Shown here: positions 1-9,974 of the stretch, in pieces
Layout: every line of letters starts with the position of its first letter
How positions within the stretch are numbered: position 1 is the stretch's first letter
Assembly: GCA_014529385.2 (NCBI GenBank)
Contig: CM043961.1
Location: forward strand, 17,774,478 to 17,838,477
Length of the DNA: 64,000 nucleotides
Source: Adiantum capillus-veneris
Lineage: Eukaryota > Streptophyta > Polypodiopsida > Polypodiales > Pteridaceae
Direction of reading: 5' to 3'
The notes under the pieces: generated by a model
The model's input: only the letters and a program-made list of their open reading frames with translations
Database searches by the model: none
Told to the model about the DNA's origin: nothing
Program-made: the position numbers and the translations under genes

Positions 1-473
1 ACACACTCCTCAGTCTCTGTCAGATCTTGGGCAATGAAAACAGGTTTGGACTCTTCTCCTAGGTCTGCTAACTCTATTTCCTCAACTATCAATGGACCGT
101 CATAAACTCCATCGCTCCCATCAATAGGTTTTCTTTGATACACAACCTTACGTTCCTCTGTGGTATAGGATTTCAAAAGTTCAGATGCAGGGTGTAAGTC
201 TGTGGGGTCCTGTTGTTATGTGGACTGTGATTTCACTTCCGATTCCTTTTGTTGTTGAGATAACTCTCGATTTTGTCGTCTCCTTACGGTACGGCTCAAC
301 TTTGTCTTCTCTGTAGCCTCTAGTTGTGCGATGTCAGTGGGTTGTGCACTACACCACATAACGCTTTGAAGGTATTCACCCCAGTTATCTACCAACTTCC
401 AATAAGCATCACAGACCCCTATATGATTAAGCCATTCAGCAGTAGATTTCTTTTCATTTATTCTAGCATGCAC
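1..473 (-). pseudogene. Gy1 pol: linker immediately before reverse transcriptase
   Basis: Reading on the minus strand, the frame is open from 473 to the window edge except for one TAA near 230, next to a glutamine run. The last ~70 codons contain EERKVVYQRKP and LADLGEESKPVFIAQDL. The latter resembles the DLG...PRPVYIS-type segment that precedes RT in plant Tat-like pol proteins. The same linker recurs in Gy4 (63340-63230: DRKVV and PGETPRPVYIATDLSPGE), which supports kinship. RT itself should begin just left of position 1. Function: part of the Gag-Pol polyprotein. Confidence 0.65.
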
Positions 474-699
474 ATTTGCTTGATATTGTTGCCTCTTACA
501 TCTCTTACTCTTCTTGTCTAATTTTCAATTGTGGTCGATCTCTAGTGAAGAGTCACTAGATGAATCGTTTCTTATCTTCTGCTCCCTTGGATAGATTGTC
601 ATCTGGGGTACCACTGGGCCGTGAATGGTTTATCCCCACATTTGCACTAAGATTTAACTCAGATTCTTCATCCTCAGATTCAATTTCAATTGATGAATC

Positions 700-1938
700 C
701 TACCCCAAATCGTGTGGGCTATAGTCTTGTAAGACACTATTGGTTCCAATGCCAGTCAAACCTTCATCTTGTAGGTCATCAGAAGCTATATGCATTGCTT
801 CTAGCATATTGAAGGGCACGAGTGGTGGCATTTCATCCCCCTCAGGTGTTACCCACGTCATCCCCCTATTTCCCCAAGTGTCTATGGTTGTTGCTAGGTG
901 GACCCAATCCACATTGTTCGACTCAGTCATCACAGGTAGTACATCCATATAAGGAGAATCTTCCCCAACATCAGTGTCCGCTTTACACGTGTAACAATAT
1001 TGCAATGGGGCCGAGTAAACTGTGGTGTCAAATCTATGATCAATTATAAACCGTTTTCCTAGAGGATGTGCTCGACCAACTACAAGATCCACTCGAATGA
1101 CAGAATCTTGGAACTGCAAGTAGACATGGTTTTTAGACCAGTTATGCACCATTTTTGCTTCCCTCATGAAAGGATGTCCTAAGATTATCTCCTATGCCTT
1201 AGTGTGCTTGGAGAAATCCATAACAATGAAGGTAATTCTTATTTTATGTCCAAAGACCTTAATCTTGATATCTTCTAGCATCCCAATAGGTTTAACAATA
1301 GACCCATTGGCCATCTTCACTACTATGGTTATGGTCGCAAGATGAGGTCTTCTTATAGTTTCCTAGCAAGTTTTAGTCACAATGCTAACCCCAACGCCAC
1401 CATCAAGGATTCCCTTCACAATTAATCCCTTAGTAGTGATTGATATGGTCACATTGAATTCATCACCCTCAAAGTATTGTCCCAACTTGTTAACAGGTAT
1501 TCCTACCACAAGGTTCTCATCTAGGTTGGGTTGTGGGTCTAAGTGTTCCTCCTCTATTGGCATCTCCATAGCTCCATCCATCTATGCAAATTGTGGTAGC
1601 CCAAACTTCAGTTCTCCATTGAGGAAGGCTCAAAGAGGTGAGACTAGCTCAGGGTTTTTATATAGTTTGGACATGATGGTGGTTCTAACTTCTGAAGACA
1701 TGAAATACATTAATTTGGCAATGTTTAACGGAACCTTTTGGAGTTCAGTCCCTTGACATGGGGAAGATGGGATCTCCATTTCTTCGATAGGATCCAATAG
1801 TCCCTCTGTAAACATTCTTTCCATCAAGAAGTGAGTACGCCCACTTTCCCATGACTTTAAGTCACTTTCTTCTTGGATGACACTAGGTATGGCTAAGGGT
1901 CTATGGACTTGGTGAGGTTTTTGTTGCATACAGAACAC
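700..1938 (-). pseudogene. Gy1 retropepsin (aspartic protease) region, decayed
   Basis: The protease would cut the Gag-Pol polyprotein. In one minus frame, with stops near 1630, 1580, 1360 and 1165, I read VNKLGQYFEGDEF, then GILDGGVGVSIVTK, where the family has a D-S/T-G-A catalytic loop, and then IILGHPFMREAKMVHNW. The same blocks occur in Gy5 (KVGEYCEGEE, AILDSGAGVAIATK, IILERPFMRQLKMVQDW), so the assignment rests on two copies. Here the catalytic loop reads D-G-G, so the enzyme is probably dead. The stop at ~1360 sits where Gy5 has Trp. Downstream codons (1167-700) are acidic and not otherwise recognised. Confidence 0.7.
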
Positions 1939-2214
1939 TGTGTCTATAATCTGGATCTACCTAGGTGCTGGTTCTAGATCCCTTTGGGTAACTTCTACCA
2001 AACTCCTTAATTGCTTGACTCGCTCGATCTACTCGTTAGGGTTTGGATAAGTTCCTATATTCTTCTTCGATTCTAGCCATTGTGGCTCATGAAGATGTTT
2101 CTTGTTGGTTTCTATCTTAGTGGTCTTTTTGGTCTCCATGGTTTCTCTTGAATCAGAATCCTCTTCAGCGTCGTTCATACATACAAGGTCGTCACCAGTC
2201 CCTATGTTGATCGT

Positions 2215-5200
2215 TTAATTGGGGTTTGACTTCACTGTTTTTTGCAATCTCTTCCTTCGTGTTTTCTTCTTTTTTTGAGATTGGGCAATTGATGTCGTTT
2301 CTCTTTCCTCAAGAATATAATTTTGTTTTTGGAGCGATCGTGTGAGTACGTTTACTGGTACCACTGGTGTACTTTGTGATGGCTCCTCGATAACCTCAAT
2401 CAAGTTTAATGGCGTGATCTTCTGTGCATTTGGATTATTTGGACATTGGGCAATCAAATGATCTATGCCACATTGATTACACATGAGTATCGACATTGTA
2501 GACGTGCTTGCTTGATTGGTTTTCATTAGTGTGGTGTTGTTTTGTAGCCTTATAGGACACTCGGCCACACGATGTGGACCTCCACACTAATAGCATCTCT
2601 TGCAGCAAGAGCAACTACTTGATAGACATGTTTGACTTGTCTAGTCCTCCATGTAGTATTGTGGACTTTCTTCAAGTGCATCCATCCCATAGGCAATATT
2701 AGGGTCTATATCTTCCTCATAGCCTTCCAAACAAGCAATAGATGACTCACAACCCACTTGATTCACTAAAGTGATTCTCGGATGTGGTGGTTGTGGTCCT
2801 AGCACTGGAGGTGGTAAGGGTGTTCTTTGAACAACATTCGGGGCCCTAGGGACCATGTGTTGTGATGTTTGTTCAAGAGGTGGGGCCAGCATCAATGTAG
2901 GCACTCGAGGTGTGTCTGTCCATGCTAAGGTTGGTCTATTGGCCATCGCGTGCTTAAATACTATGCAATGCTTAGCTTGATGGCCATATCTCCCATAGGC
3001 ATTGCAGTTCCCGTTGAATTTTACTCTAAAAGTAGGGCATTCACTGGTACTATGCGGTCCATAGTATATTGAGCACCATTGTTGCTCCCTTCTTGGATAC
3101 ATATAATTGTTTTGCGGAGCACAATTGTCTCTAAGAATTTCTTGAATGGCCTTGGTGAGATCTGCTAAAGTCATCTCATATATCTTTGGCTCCTTAGCAA
3201 TAGGCTTTAGGGTCATTGGCTGATGCCCTGATGCTTACGAGCTAATATATTTAGGCTCAACAGACACTCTTTCTCCTTGAATCATTAAATTATCCTCCAA
3301 TTGGATCGCATTGGTGGTGACTGCTTCCCAAGTGGTGATACCTCTAATGACTAGGCCATTGTAGATATCCTCATGTCGTAATCACCTAATGAATCTATCA
3401 AGCAATTGATTATTATTGAAGCGCTCATTTGGATTATAATGAGAATTCAAATGCTTCAAGAGACTAATAAAGTCCCTCACCTACTCTCCTTCCTCTCGTT
3501 GGGCTTTCTAGAGCTAAGAGGCTACACCCCAAAGCACTCCCTCTCGTTTGTATTCTTTTAAGAACAGTCTCCTAAGAGTAGGGTAATTTTTTTTTTCTTC
3601 CACCCTTAGGGTTCTATACCAATCCCCAGCCTTCCCACTTAAGGTTAGTCTTAAAGAATTACTCTTATGCAGGTCATTGTGTTCTCCTAGAGAATTGCAT
3701 ATTTGTTCAAACACTTCGATATGCTTTCTCACATCCCCGTCTCCACTAAATTTTTGTGTGAGCTTGGCTATTTGCACTGCTTTACTTCTAGGTTCTCTAT
3801 CAGGCGTGTTACACATATTCTCAGCAATAGATCGACCGATAGCTTGAGCAAATGTTGCCAGGTCACCTAAGTGAGCAGGCACCGTGGGTGAAGGCGCTCC
3901 AGAGACTACATGTGGAGTAAATATTGGCATTAGGCTTGGCGCATAGGAAGCCCTTGGGTTCCACATTTGGTACATTGTTGTGCCATCTGGTAGCCCAAAG
4001 TTCATATATGTGGCCCTATGCATAGAAGACGTCGGATGTGACATGCTAATGCTAGCCGGTATGGTCCCATGGAAATAAGAACTTGGGTATTGTGGTTGTG
4101 AAGCATAGGTTGTTGAAACAATGGGAGGGGTAGGGGGTACATGAGTGCGATGATCCATAGGTGCATACGATTGGTACACACTTGTAGGGGCAGTTGTCGG
4201 CATTGAGCTACCATGTAGCGGTGCTTTACTAATAAATGAGGTCCATGGTGTGTTTCTTGGCATGCCCATCATTGGGGTAGGCATGGTAGCCGTGGTGTCA
4301 TCAAGGGAGAGATGAGCTAGACTTGAAAAAGTAAAGCTATCACTTGTGGGCTCAGATTGCACTGAGGCCCTTGGCGAAACAACATATGGGGGATCCATCG
4401 GACTTACCGAGGGAGTCTCCATTTGCGATAAGGTTGGTTTTTTAGCCTTCCTTGTATCCAAGAATCTCTGAGAACCATTGAAGGCATGTGGATCCCCTTG
4501 TTCTGTCTCTCTAGCTCAATAACCCTATGGATGATCTCACGAAATCTTTGTTGTTGATCCTCCACACTAGTAGCACCTGTTGTGGATTCTAGGATATCTA
4601 ACCAACCCACGTGATAGGTGTGACTTGTGTATACGTCGGTTAGAGTTTCCATTTGTAGTTCATACTCCTAGTTCTCATTTAGGAATGATCCATCTAGGCT
4701 TGAGGTGCTAGGGGTGTCCTTTGAACTAGATGCAATGTGGCTCTCTATGGGTTGATCCTTAGTGGTCGTTAATTCAGGAGCACTCGATTTCTCTCCTAGC
4801 AAAGATATTGACATAGGGGCTTTCGCTTTTAACCCTCTTTGTTGCTCCGCCTTGCAATGAATGGAGTATTCACATGAATTCTCTAAGGGCATAGAGTCTA
4901 CGTTGGTCATGAATGGAGAATTTACTCCCCCCTCATTTACATCATTAGCTCCATGTTCGGAGAGAGTGGCTCTACTAAAGGTTTCCTTCAAGCGGCTAAG
5001 CAACACTCGGTCCGGATCGTGGGCCCATCGCATGTATTTCTTGGCTTGAGCTATCAGGATTAGGCATTGGGTAGCCCTCCATGATGTTGTAGTCAAAGGA
5101 AGAGTCACTAGATGCTATATGCGGGTTCAGAGTTGTACTACCTTGGGTTCCCGCTGAGGGCCTAGAGCCTAAGGTAGAGGAATAATGAGTGTCCGCATAA

Positions 5201-5247
5201 ACGGAGACACTCTTGATGTGTATTGTAGGTGCATGTGACCTCGACAC
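2215..5247 (-). pseudogene. Gy1 gag (capsid and nucleocapsid), broken
   Basis: Gag forms the virus-like particle and binds element RNA. The capsid-type core is at ~3800-3520: KLTQKFSGDGDVRKHIEVFEQ, LSGKAGDWYRTL and LRRLFLKEYKREG, typical of retrotransposon gag. Upstream (4461-3850) is Pro/Thr/Ser/Met-rich and low in complexity; 5108-4404 is readable in another frame. Downstream are four zinc-knuckle-like motifs: CSIYYGPHSTSEC and CNAYGRYGHQAKHC (near 3080 and 2990), a stop-interrupted one near 2590, and CNQCGIDHLIAQC (near 2490). The first two have Tyr where the second Cys belongs. Stops and a frame excursion mean no intact protein. Start at 5247 is only the first Met seen. Confidence 0.65.
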
Positions 5248-6270
5248 TCTAGAGGTGTTGGTGAGTGCCCGTGGAGGCCGCTCACCTAGTTTTTTAGGTG
5301 TTTATAACCCAATTTTTTGTGTGTTTTTGGTCCCTTTTTTTAACTGAGCCAGAGAATATGGCGTGCGATAGCTCAAAATGAGCGTCTTGGCTAGGGGGAT
5401 GTGCCATGCTTTACAAGCCCTGTTTCGGTTACGTACAGCCCTTGGAATCCTAAAACTAGTCTTTTCCTAGGTGGGGAGAGAGCTAGAACTAGTAAGTCCA
5501 AAGGGTGAGTGTGAAGGGGATGGTGGAGGACTTGACGAACTTGTCCCACATGCCCGCATTCCCTCTTGTGAGGGTAGGGTATATATATAAGAGTGAGTCT
5601 AGTATATATCATAAGAAGAGGATTGAATCTTGGGCTTGGGGAAATGATTCTGATCCCAATCCAAAATTTTCGTAGAGCACACTCATATCTCACGCTTAAC
5701 TATTTTTGATTTTTTTTTTGGCTAGTTGCTGTACGCGGTTTCGGTGGCCTTTTTGGGCCATACACACACACAAATTTTTTCTTGCTCACCTAACTAACCT
5801 AACCTTATCTCTTCTGTAGATTATCTACTCTACTAACTAAGCTAACTACTCTGCTAACTAAGCTTATCTACTCTACTAACTAAGCTAACTACTCTGCTAA
5901 CTAAGTTTATCTACTCTGCTAACTAAGCTTATCTACTCTGCTAAGTGCTTACTCTTTCACTACCTAACACACTAACTACTAGCTGTGCATCTAATAAACT
6001 GTAAAAAAGCAGACATTGACAGAAAACAAGCTATTCACTAACTATGTAAAGACTATGTGTAACCAGACATTAACAGAAAACACTCATTCACTACTAACTA
6101 CTAACTGTGCAAATTATAAAAAATTGTGTAAAAGCAGACATTGGCAGAAAACAAAGATTAGGCAAGAAATTAAAGCTTGCAGAAAAAAACTTCTTCTTCT
6201 TCCTCTTCCTTCCTAACACAAACACTCAGAAAAGAAGCACACAGTGCCTCTTGAGCTTAGTGTAGGGCGA
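5248..6270 (-). other. Gy1 untranslated leader, no gene seen
   Basis: Between the primer site and the first gag codons lies about 1 kb without a convincing reading frame. It contains T-rich runs, a tandem-repeat block (5820-5946) and A-rich sequence repeating the word CAGACATT...CAGAAAA at about 6010, 6065 and 6137. Position and content fit the leader of a long gypsy element. Confidence 0.5.
5820..5946. repeat. Short tandem repeat in Gy1 leader
   Basis: About six or seven imperfect copies of a ~20-nt word close to ctactctgctaactaagct, alternating between atctactctactaactaagc and aactactctgctaactaag forms, which gives a dimer period near 41 nt. Confidence 0.75.
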
Positions 6271-6290
6271 TTCTCCGGTAACGGTGCCAA
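6271..6290 (-). promoter_or_regulatory. Gy1 primer binding site
   Basis: On the minus strand this reads TTGGCACCGTTACCGGAGAA, three bases after a CA-ending LTR. It closely resembles the TGGCGCCGTTGCCGG-type site used by Athila/Tat elements, thought to pair with a tRNA 3' end for minus-strand cDNA priming. The tRNA identity is not proven here. Confidence 0.65.
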
Positions 6291-6293
6291 AAA

Positions 6294-6533
6294 TGTGGGC
6301 TTTCGCCGCACATATCGAAGAAAGGACCTTGCCTAGCACTGTGTGCGAGCCACAGATGGCTCCAAGCACGCAACTAGCCTAAACTAGTAAGCTCAATGAT
6401 GGCGATGGTATGTCACTCACCACTCTACGCTTGCTGTCGTGGAGGATTCCTTGCCGCAAAGAAGAAGGAGCCGCCCCTGCGCCACGCTCAACCGCTTCTT
6501 CGCCGCTGTGTCGTCATCGCAATGCTCGATCAC

Positions 6534-6588
<55 letters not shown>

Positions 6589-6645
6589 TGCGTTGGCCTC
6601 AGCCTCCCCCTGGGTGAGGGGCTGCCTTGTGGGGAGGTGTTAACA
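6294..6645 (-). repeat. Gy1 5' LTR (352 bp)
   Basis: On the minus strand it starts TGTTAACACCTCCCC and ends GCCCACA, the expected TG...CA ends, directly followed by the primer site. It contains a (CT)n run (6535-6585). The second LTR lies outside the window, so the left-hand end in element orientation rests on the TGTTAACA word alone. Confidence 0.5.
6535..6585. repeat. (CT)n microsatellite
   Basis: About 25 uninterrupted CT units inside the Gy1 LTR. Apparent Leu-Ser repeat proteins across it are artefacts of the dinucleotide. Confidence 0.95.
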
Positions 6646-6809
6646 CACAACCCTTCCCCTCAACCAACACCACTCCGACCTATGACTGCAACAATGATTT
6701 TATTCCTGACTATGCCTCTGACTTTGTCAACACCCATCTCTGCTATCCAAGCTACCTCTACCCAACTAAATCTGCATTGAGCGCTAGTAGTGCTACCCTG
6801 GGTAGCATC
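6646..6809. other. Unassigned spacer between Gy1 LTR and Gy2 LTR
   Basis: 164 bp of CT-rich sequence without a gene or a match elsewhere in the window. It ends at the point where homology to the Gy2 LTR starts. Confidence 0.4.
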
Positions 6810-7050
6810 TTAAGCTTGCCATCTTCTCCATCTTCATTACTATGCTATTATGTATGCTACCAAGAAGAGTGATGATAAGTGAGGAACTAATTCTTTCTCC
6901 TATGAAATGTTTCTTCTTCCTCTTCCCTGTCCTCATTCCCTTCTAGCTCTCTCCACCTTTGAAGGTGTTTGAGGTCTTGGGACAGAGGCTTGGGATAGTT
7001 AATGCTTTCCACAAAGTTTATATTATGCTTGTGATGCATGAAGCTTTCCA

Positions 7051-7502
7051 TTAGGAAGAGAATGGGGTCTATGAGGGCCTCTTTATTTGGCAATTTAAGG
7101 AAGTCAAACCTTTAGTATTAAGAAAGTAATCCAATGACAGTTTTTGAATTCAAATTAAAAAAACGGCTTGTTTATTTGAATTCAAATTTTCCCCCCCAAA
7201 ATGGAATTTAAAATCTAGCAGGTAAAACCATATCATGTAGCATATCTATAAAAAGAGCCCGACGCATAGATTGCAGATCTATGATCTCCACTCAAATCAA
7301 AGATCATATGTGGGAGTTATGGAAGGCCAAAAATCATAAAATTTTCCACCTTCATTTTGGGGGGGAAAGTGCATCCTTTGACCACTCTTACACAACCACC
7401 ATTCTTGCACACATGGCATACACCTATTCGTCAAAATGTTAATCACCTACATAAGCTCATGGCAAATAAAGAGGCCCTCCTACATCCCATCCTCTTCCTA
7501 AT
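7051..7502. mobile_element. MITE-like element with ~44-bp terminal inverted repeats
   Basis: The left end TTAGGAAGAGAATGGGG... (7051-7094) and right end (7458-7502) are inverted copies over ~44 bp with a few mismatches, sharing GAGGGCCTCTTTATTTG. The other LTR of the host element is uninterrupted at the equivalent site (21459), so this is an insertion. No coding capacity. A nested inverted repeat, TTTCCCCCCCAAAATG at ~7188 against its complement at ~7353, and two GAATTCAAAT words lie inside. The target duplication is unclear (CA is possible), so the superfamily is not assigned. Confidence 0.8.
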
Positions 7503-7681
7503 ACATCTTCATTGCATCACCTAGGTCTCAAGGAACACAAAGATTGTATTGTAACAAGTCTCTCTTGATGGGAGAAACTATAATAAAAAGGCCTATTGGA
7601 GGGGGGACCGGCACCACATAAATCCGGTCCTCAACTCTTGTCATGTTCTCTAAACTCTCTCTCTTGAAAAAGTATTGTTCA

Positions 7682-7855
7682 TGCCAAGTTAACTAAATGC
7701 TATGTTTATGTTGCTACCATCAATTATGTTCACCTTCTATGCTCACATAGTAATTTCACAAAAGTAAATGCCAAGTTAACTAAATGCTATGTTTATGTTG
7801 CTACCATCAATTATGTTCACCTTCTATGCTCACATAGTAATTTCACAAAAGTACT
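7682..7855 (+). repeat. 87-bp tandem duplication in Gy2 5' LTR
   Basis: Two adjacent near-identical 87-bp copies beginning TGCCAAGTTAACTAAATGC. The 3' LTR carries one copy, so the duplication followed integration. Confidence 0.9.
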
Positions 7856-7902
7856 CTCTCTACTTTCCGCTACTCTCAAGTTAATAGGCCAATTCCATTG
7901 CA

Positions 7903-7915
7903 TTGGTATTAGAGC
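7903..7915 (+). promoter_or_regulatory. Gy2 primer binding site (tRNA-Met type)
   Basis: TTGGTATTAGAGC directly follows the LTR terminus CA. It differs by one base from TGGTATCAGAGC, complementary to the 3' end of initiator tRNA-Met and widely used by plant LTR elements. Confidence 0.8.
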
Positions 7916-8684
7916 ATTTGGTTTCTCTTTTCTTGCTTAAGAAGAGAGTTCCTTAACACTAGAATGGTAACCTAACAGGACATAAAAGTGTCCTTTCAGG
8001 GTTTTGGGAAAAATTTCCAAAACCATAGTAGATCCACTCATTTTGAAAAATCCTTTCATGAGCTTATAGTTCAATAACTACTACATATGGAAAAAATGAG
8101 AAACTTGTAATTTTTCTCATTCCTTGGTCACTACAAGCCTCCAAAGTTCATGGACTAGTGCATTTTGCCCAAAACAGTAATTTCTTACGGTTGATTGCAT
8201 ATAAATAAGAGTGGAGATTTTTGTAGGACATGAGATAAAATGCCCCGTTAACTTCAATGGGTTGGTGACCAAAAAATATGGTTGCTTTTACCTCACTAAT
8301 TTTTTTTTGGGAAAAAACAATAGGTACAAAAAAGTTGCATTTTTGCCATTCTGCGGACCTATCATAAAAGTTTCTATAGTCATGCTCAATACAGATACTA
8401 GATACATGTTTTCTTAGTTCCCTTTGGGCCTTTGGATTCAAAAGGATCCATGGAGCATGTCAAAAGGATAATGGATCTCTTACAATTGGAACCTTGGGGG
8501 CAATGATAAAGTGCTAAATACAGCAAACATGAAAAAACTGGGTTTAGCATTATGACCTCTAGAAACCCATAGAAACTATTCAATATCTAGCCAAGTTTGT
8601 AGTCTATGATTAGATATGGTCACTACCTACAAAATACACACAATTGGCCTAAGAAACTAGCAATATTGAGAAAGTTATACTTGC

Positions 8685-8876
8685 TGTTGGGGTATAAAGC
8701 CCAATGTGGTCGCCAAGGTAAGTGGGAGGGCCGCCAGGTATGTACACATATTCTTTTGTTAAAACCTAATAAGAACTCACTATGCTCTACACATTACAGT
8801 AGAGCGAGTTCACCATATCATCGTGCTCTTCTTCTCGCACTCTCTCTCGCGTCGCACTTCCGCTCATATTCCTTTA
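8685..8876 (+). repeat. Copia 5' LTR
   Basis: 192 bp, starting TGTTGGGGTATAAAGCCC and ending CCTTTA. The last two bases are TA rather than CA. Confidence 0.85.
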
Positions 8877-8878
8877 AC

Positions 8879-8890
8879 TGGTATCAGAGC
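8879..8890 (+). promoter_or_regulatory. Copia primer binding site (tRNA-iMet)
   Basis: TGGTATCAGAGC, the canonical plant Ty1/copia site complementary to initiator tRNA-Met, two bases after the LTR. Confidence 0.92.
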
Positions 8891-9974
8891 TCAGATCGAG
8901 TCTCGGGGCAGCACTGCAGGAGGCTAGAGTCACCAGCTCAAATTGGAGTGGAATTCGACAGGCGAAGACACGGCCCCAAATCCTGTGGGATCGCTCGAAG
9001 GGCTTGGTGTTCTCAGAATTTCATTCTGAGGTCATCTCGGCCACCGTTCGGCTTCGACAAAGGTCTGCGCAGGCCATTTTCGACTACGTGGTCTCGGCGG
9101 GTGCAGATCCGACTCTGCAAATTTGGGGTTTTCGGCCTACGACTGCAGGTGTTGAGGATATGGACACTCCCAGAGTGTTGATTTGTGGCTGTCTACACAT
9201 CGAAGGACGGCTCACAGTTCTTGGAGGCATGTCACATACAACACGGGCGCATCTACACACAGACTGTAGGCGACATCCACTAGTTCATCAGGTAGCTTGT
9301 GTTTGCTGCTTGATATTCCAGATTTCATCCTGACATGCAGGTACTTCCACATGGGATGTATTGTCAGAGATGATGTATGTCTGTTGAGGGTTTGCTGGCT
9401 GTGAGTCACGCAGCAAACAACCGCCGCAGCGGTTACAGCATACAGTGGGAAATTTGTGGATGTATGACTTTGTGGGAAGTCTATGTACTGTCAGATTTAT
9501 TGCAGCCTTTGTTGAGGGTCGAGTGAGGTTTTATTGAGCTGGGGGATTCTCGAATGTTGAGATCCTTTCGGTGATACAGGTCTTGGAGCGATCCCTCGAG
9601 CACCCTTAGATAGGCAGCTAGGATGTATTGACTGTGAGTTAGACAGTTGGGATTGCATCTTTGCTTTACTGCCGTTGAGTCATTGTCACAGTCTATGCTT
9701 ACAGGACAGTGACAGGACAGTGAGAGACAGTACAGGTCCAGGACAGGTTTACCCGCAGCTTACAGTGTCAGAGAGACAGTGTTTTTTGAGCTGTTTTTTG
9801 GTCTGTTTTTTGAGTACACCAGAGCCATTTTACAAAGGAGACTCTGCCAAAATTTATGCAGAATCTGAAGCTTTCTTGGTTCATTTGACAGGTTGATATT
9901 GGTTCAGAGGTCAGTTTACAGGGGAAACTCTGCCGAATTTTTCCCAGGAAAGTAAACCACTGTGAAGTGTAGCT
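8891..9974 (+). other. Copia leader, no gene seen
   Basis: A 1.08-kb leader between primer site and gag start, unusually long for this group. Short open stretches cross it (for example 9004-9333), but none resembles a known protein. ACAGTGACAGGACAGTGAGAGACAGT-type direct repeats occur around 9690-9730. Confidence 0.5.

Larger units (their letters stand above)
1..6645 (-). mobile_element. Gy1: Tat/Athila-like Ty3/gypsy element, 5' part
   Basis: On the minus strand the order is LTR (6294-6645), primer binding site (6271-6290), leader, gag, aspartic protease and the linker before reverse transcriptase. RT, RNase H, integrase and the 3' LTR would lie beyond position 1. The primer site and the pre-RT linker are of the type known from Tat/Athila gypsy elements. 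Coding parts carry many stops but stay largely in one frame (5247-4996, 4461-3514, 3216-2215 and 1938-700 share it), so this is an ageing copy rather than a shredded one. The element is cut by the window edge. Confidence 0.8.
6810..7902 (+). repeat. Gy2 5' LTR, truncated and with insertion
   Basis: Homologous to 21219-21761 from TTAAGCTTGCC to the terminal CA at 7902. It differs by a 452-bp insertion (7051-7502) and by an 87-bp tandem duplication (7682-7855). Compared with the 3' LTR, which appears to start at 20183, it lacks about the first 1,035 bp, and 6646-6809 to its left is unrelated. A deletion or rearrangement therefore joined it to Gy1. Confidence 0.75.

Noticed and set aside
8131..8144. 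CACTACAAGCC as another CACTA terminus
   Set aside because: No matching inverted end and it lies inside the TTAA-flanked element.
8606..9181. 191-codon frame across the Copia 5' LTR and primer site
   Set aside because: It starts outside the element and crosses LTR and primer site; chance opening.
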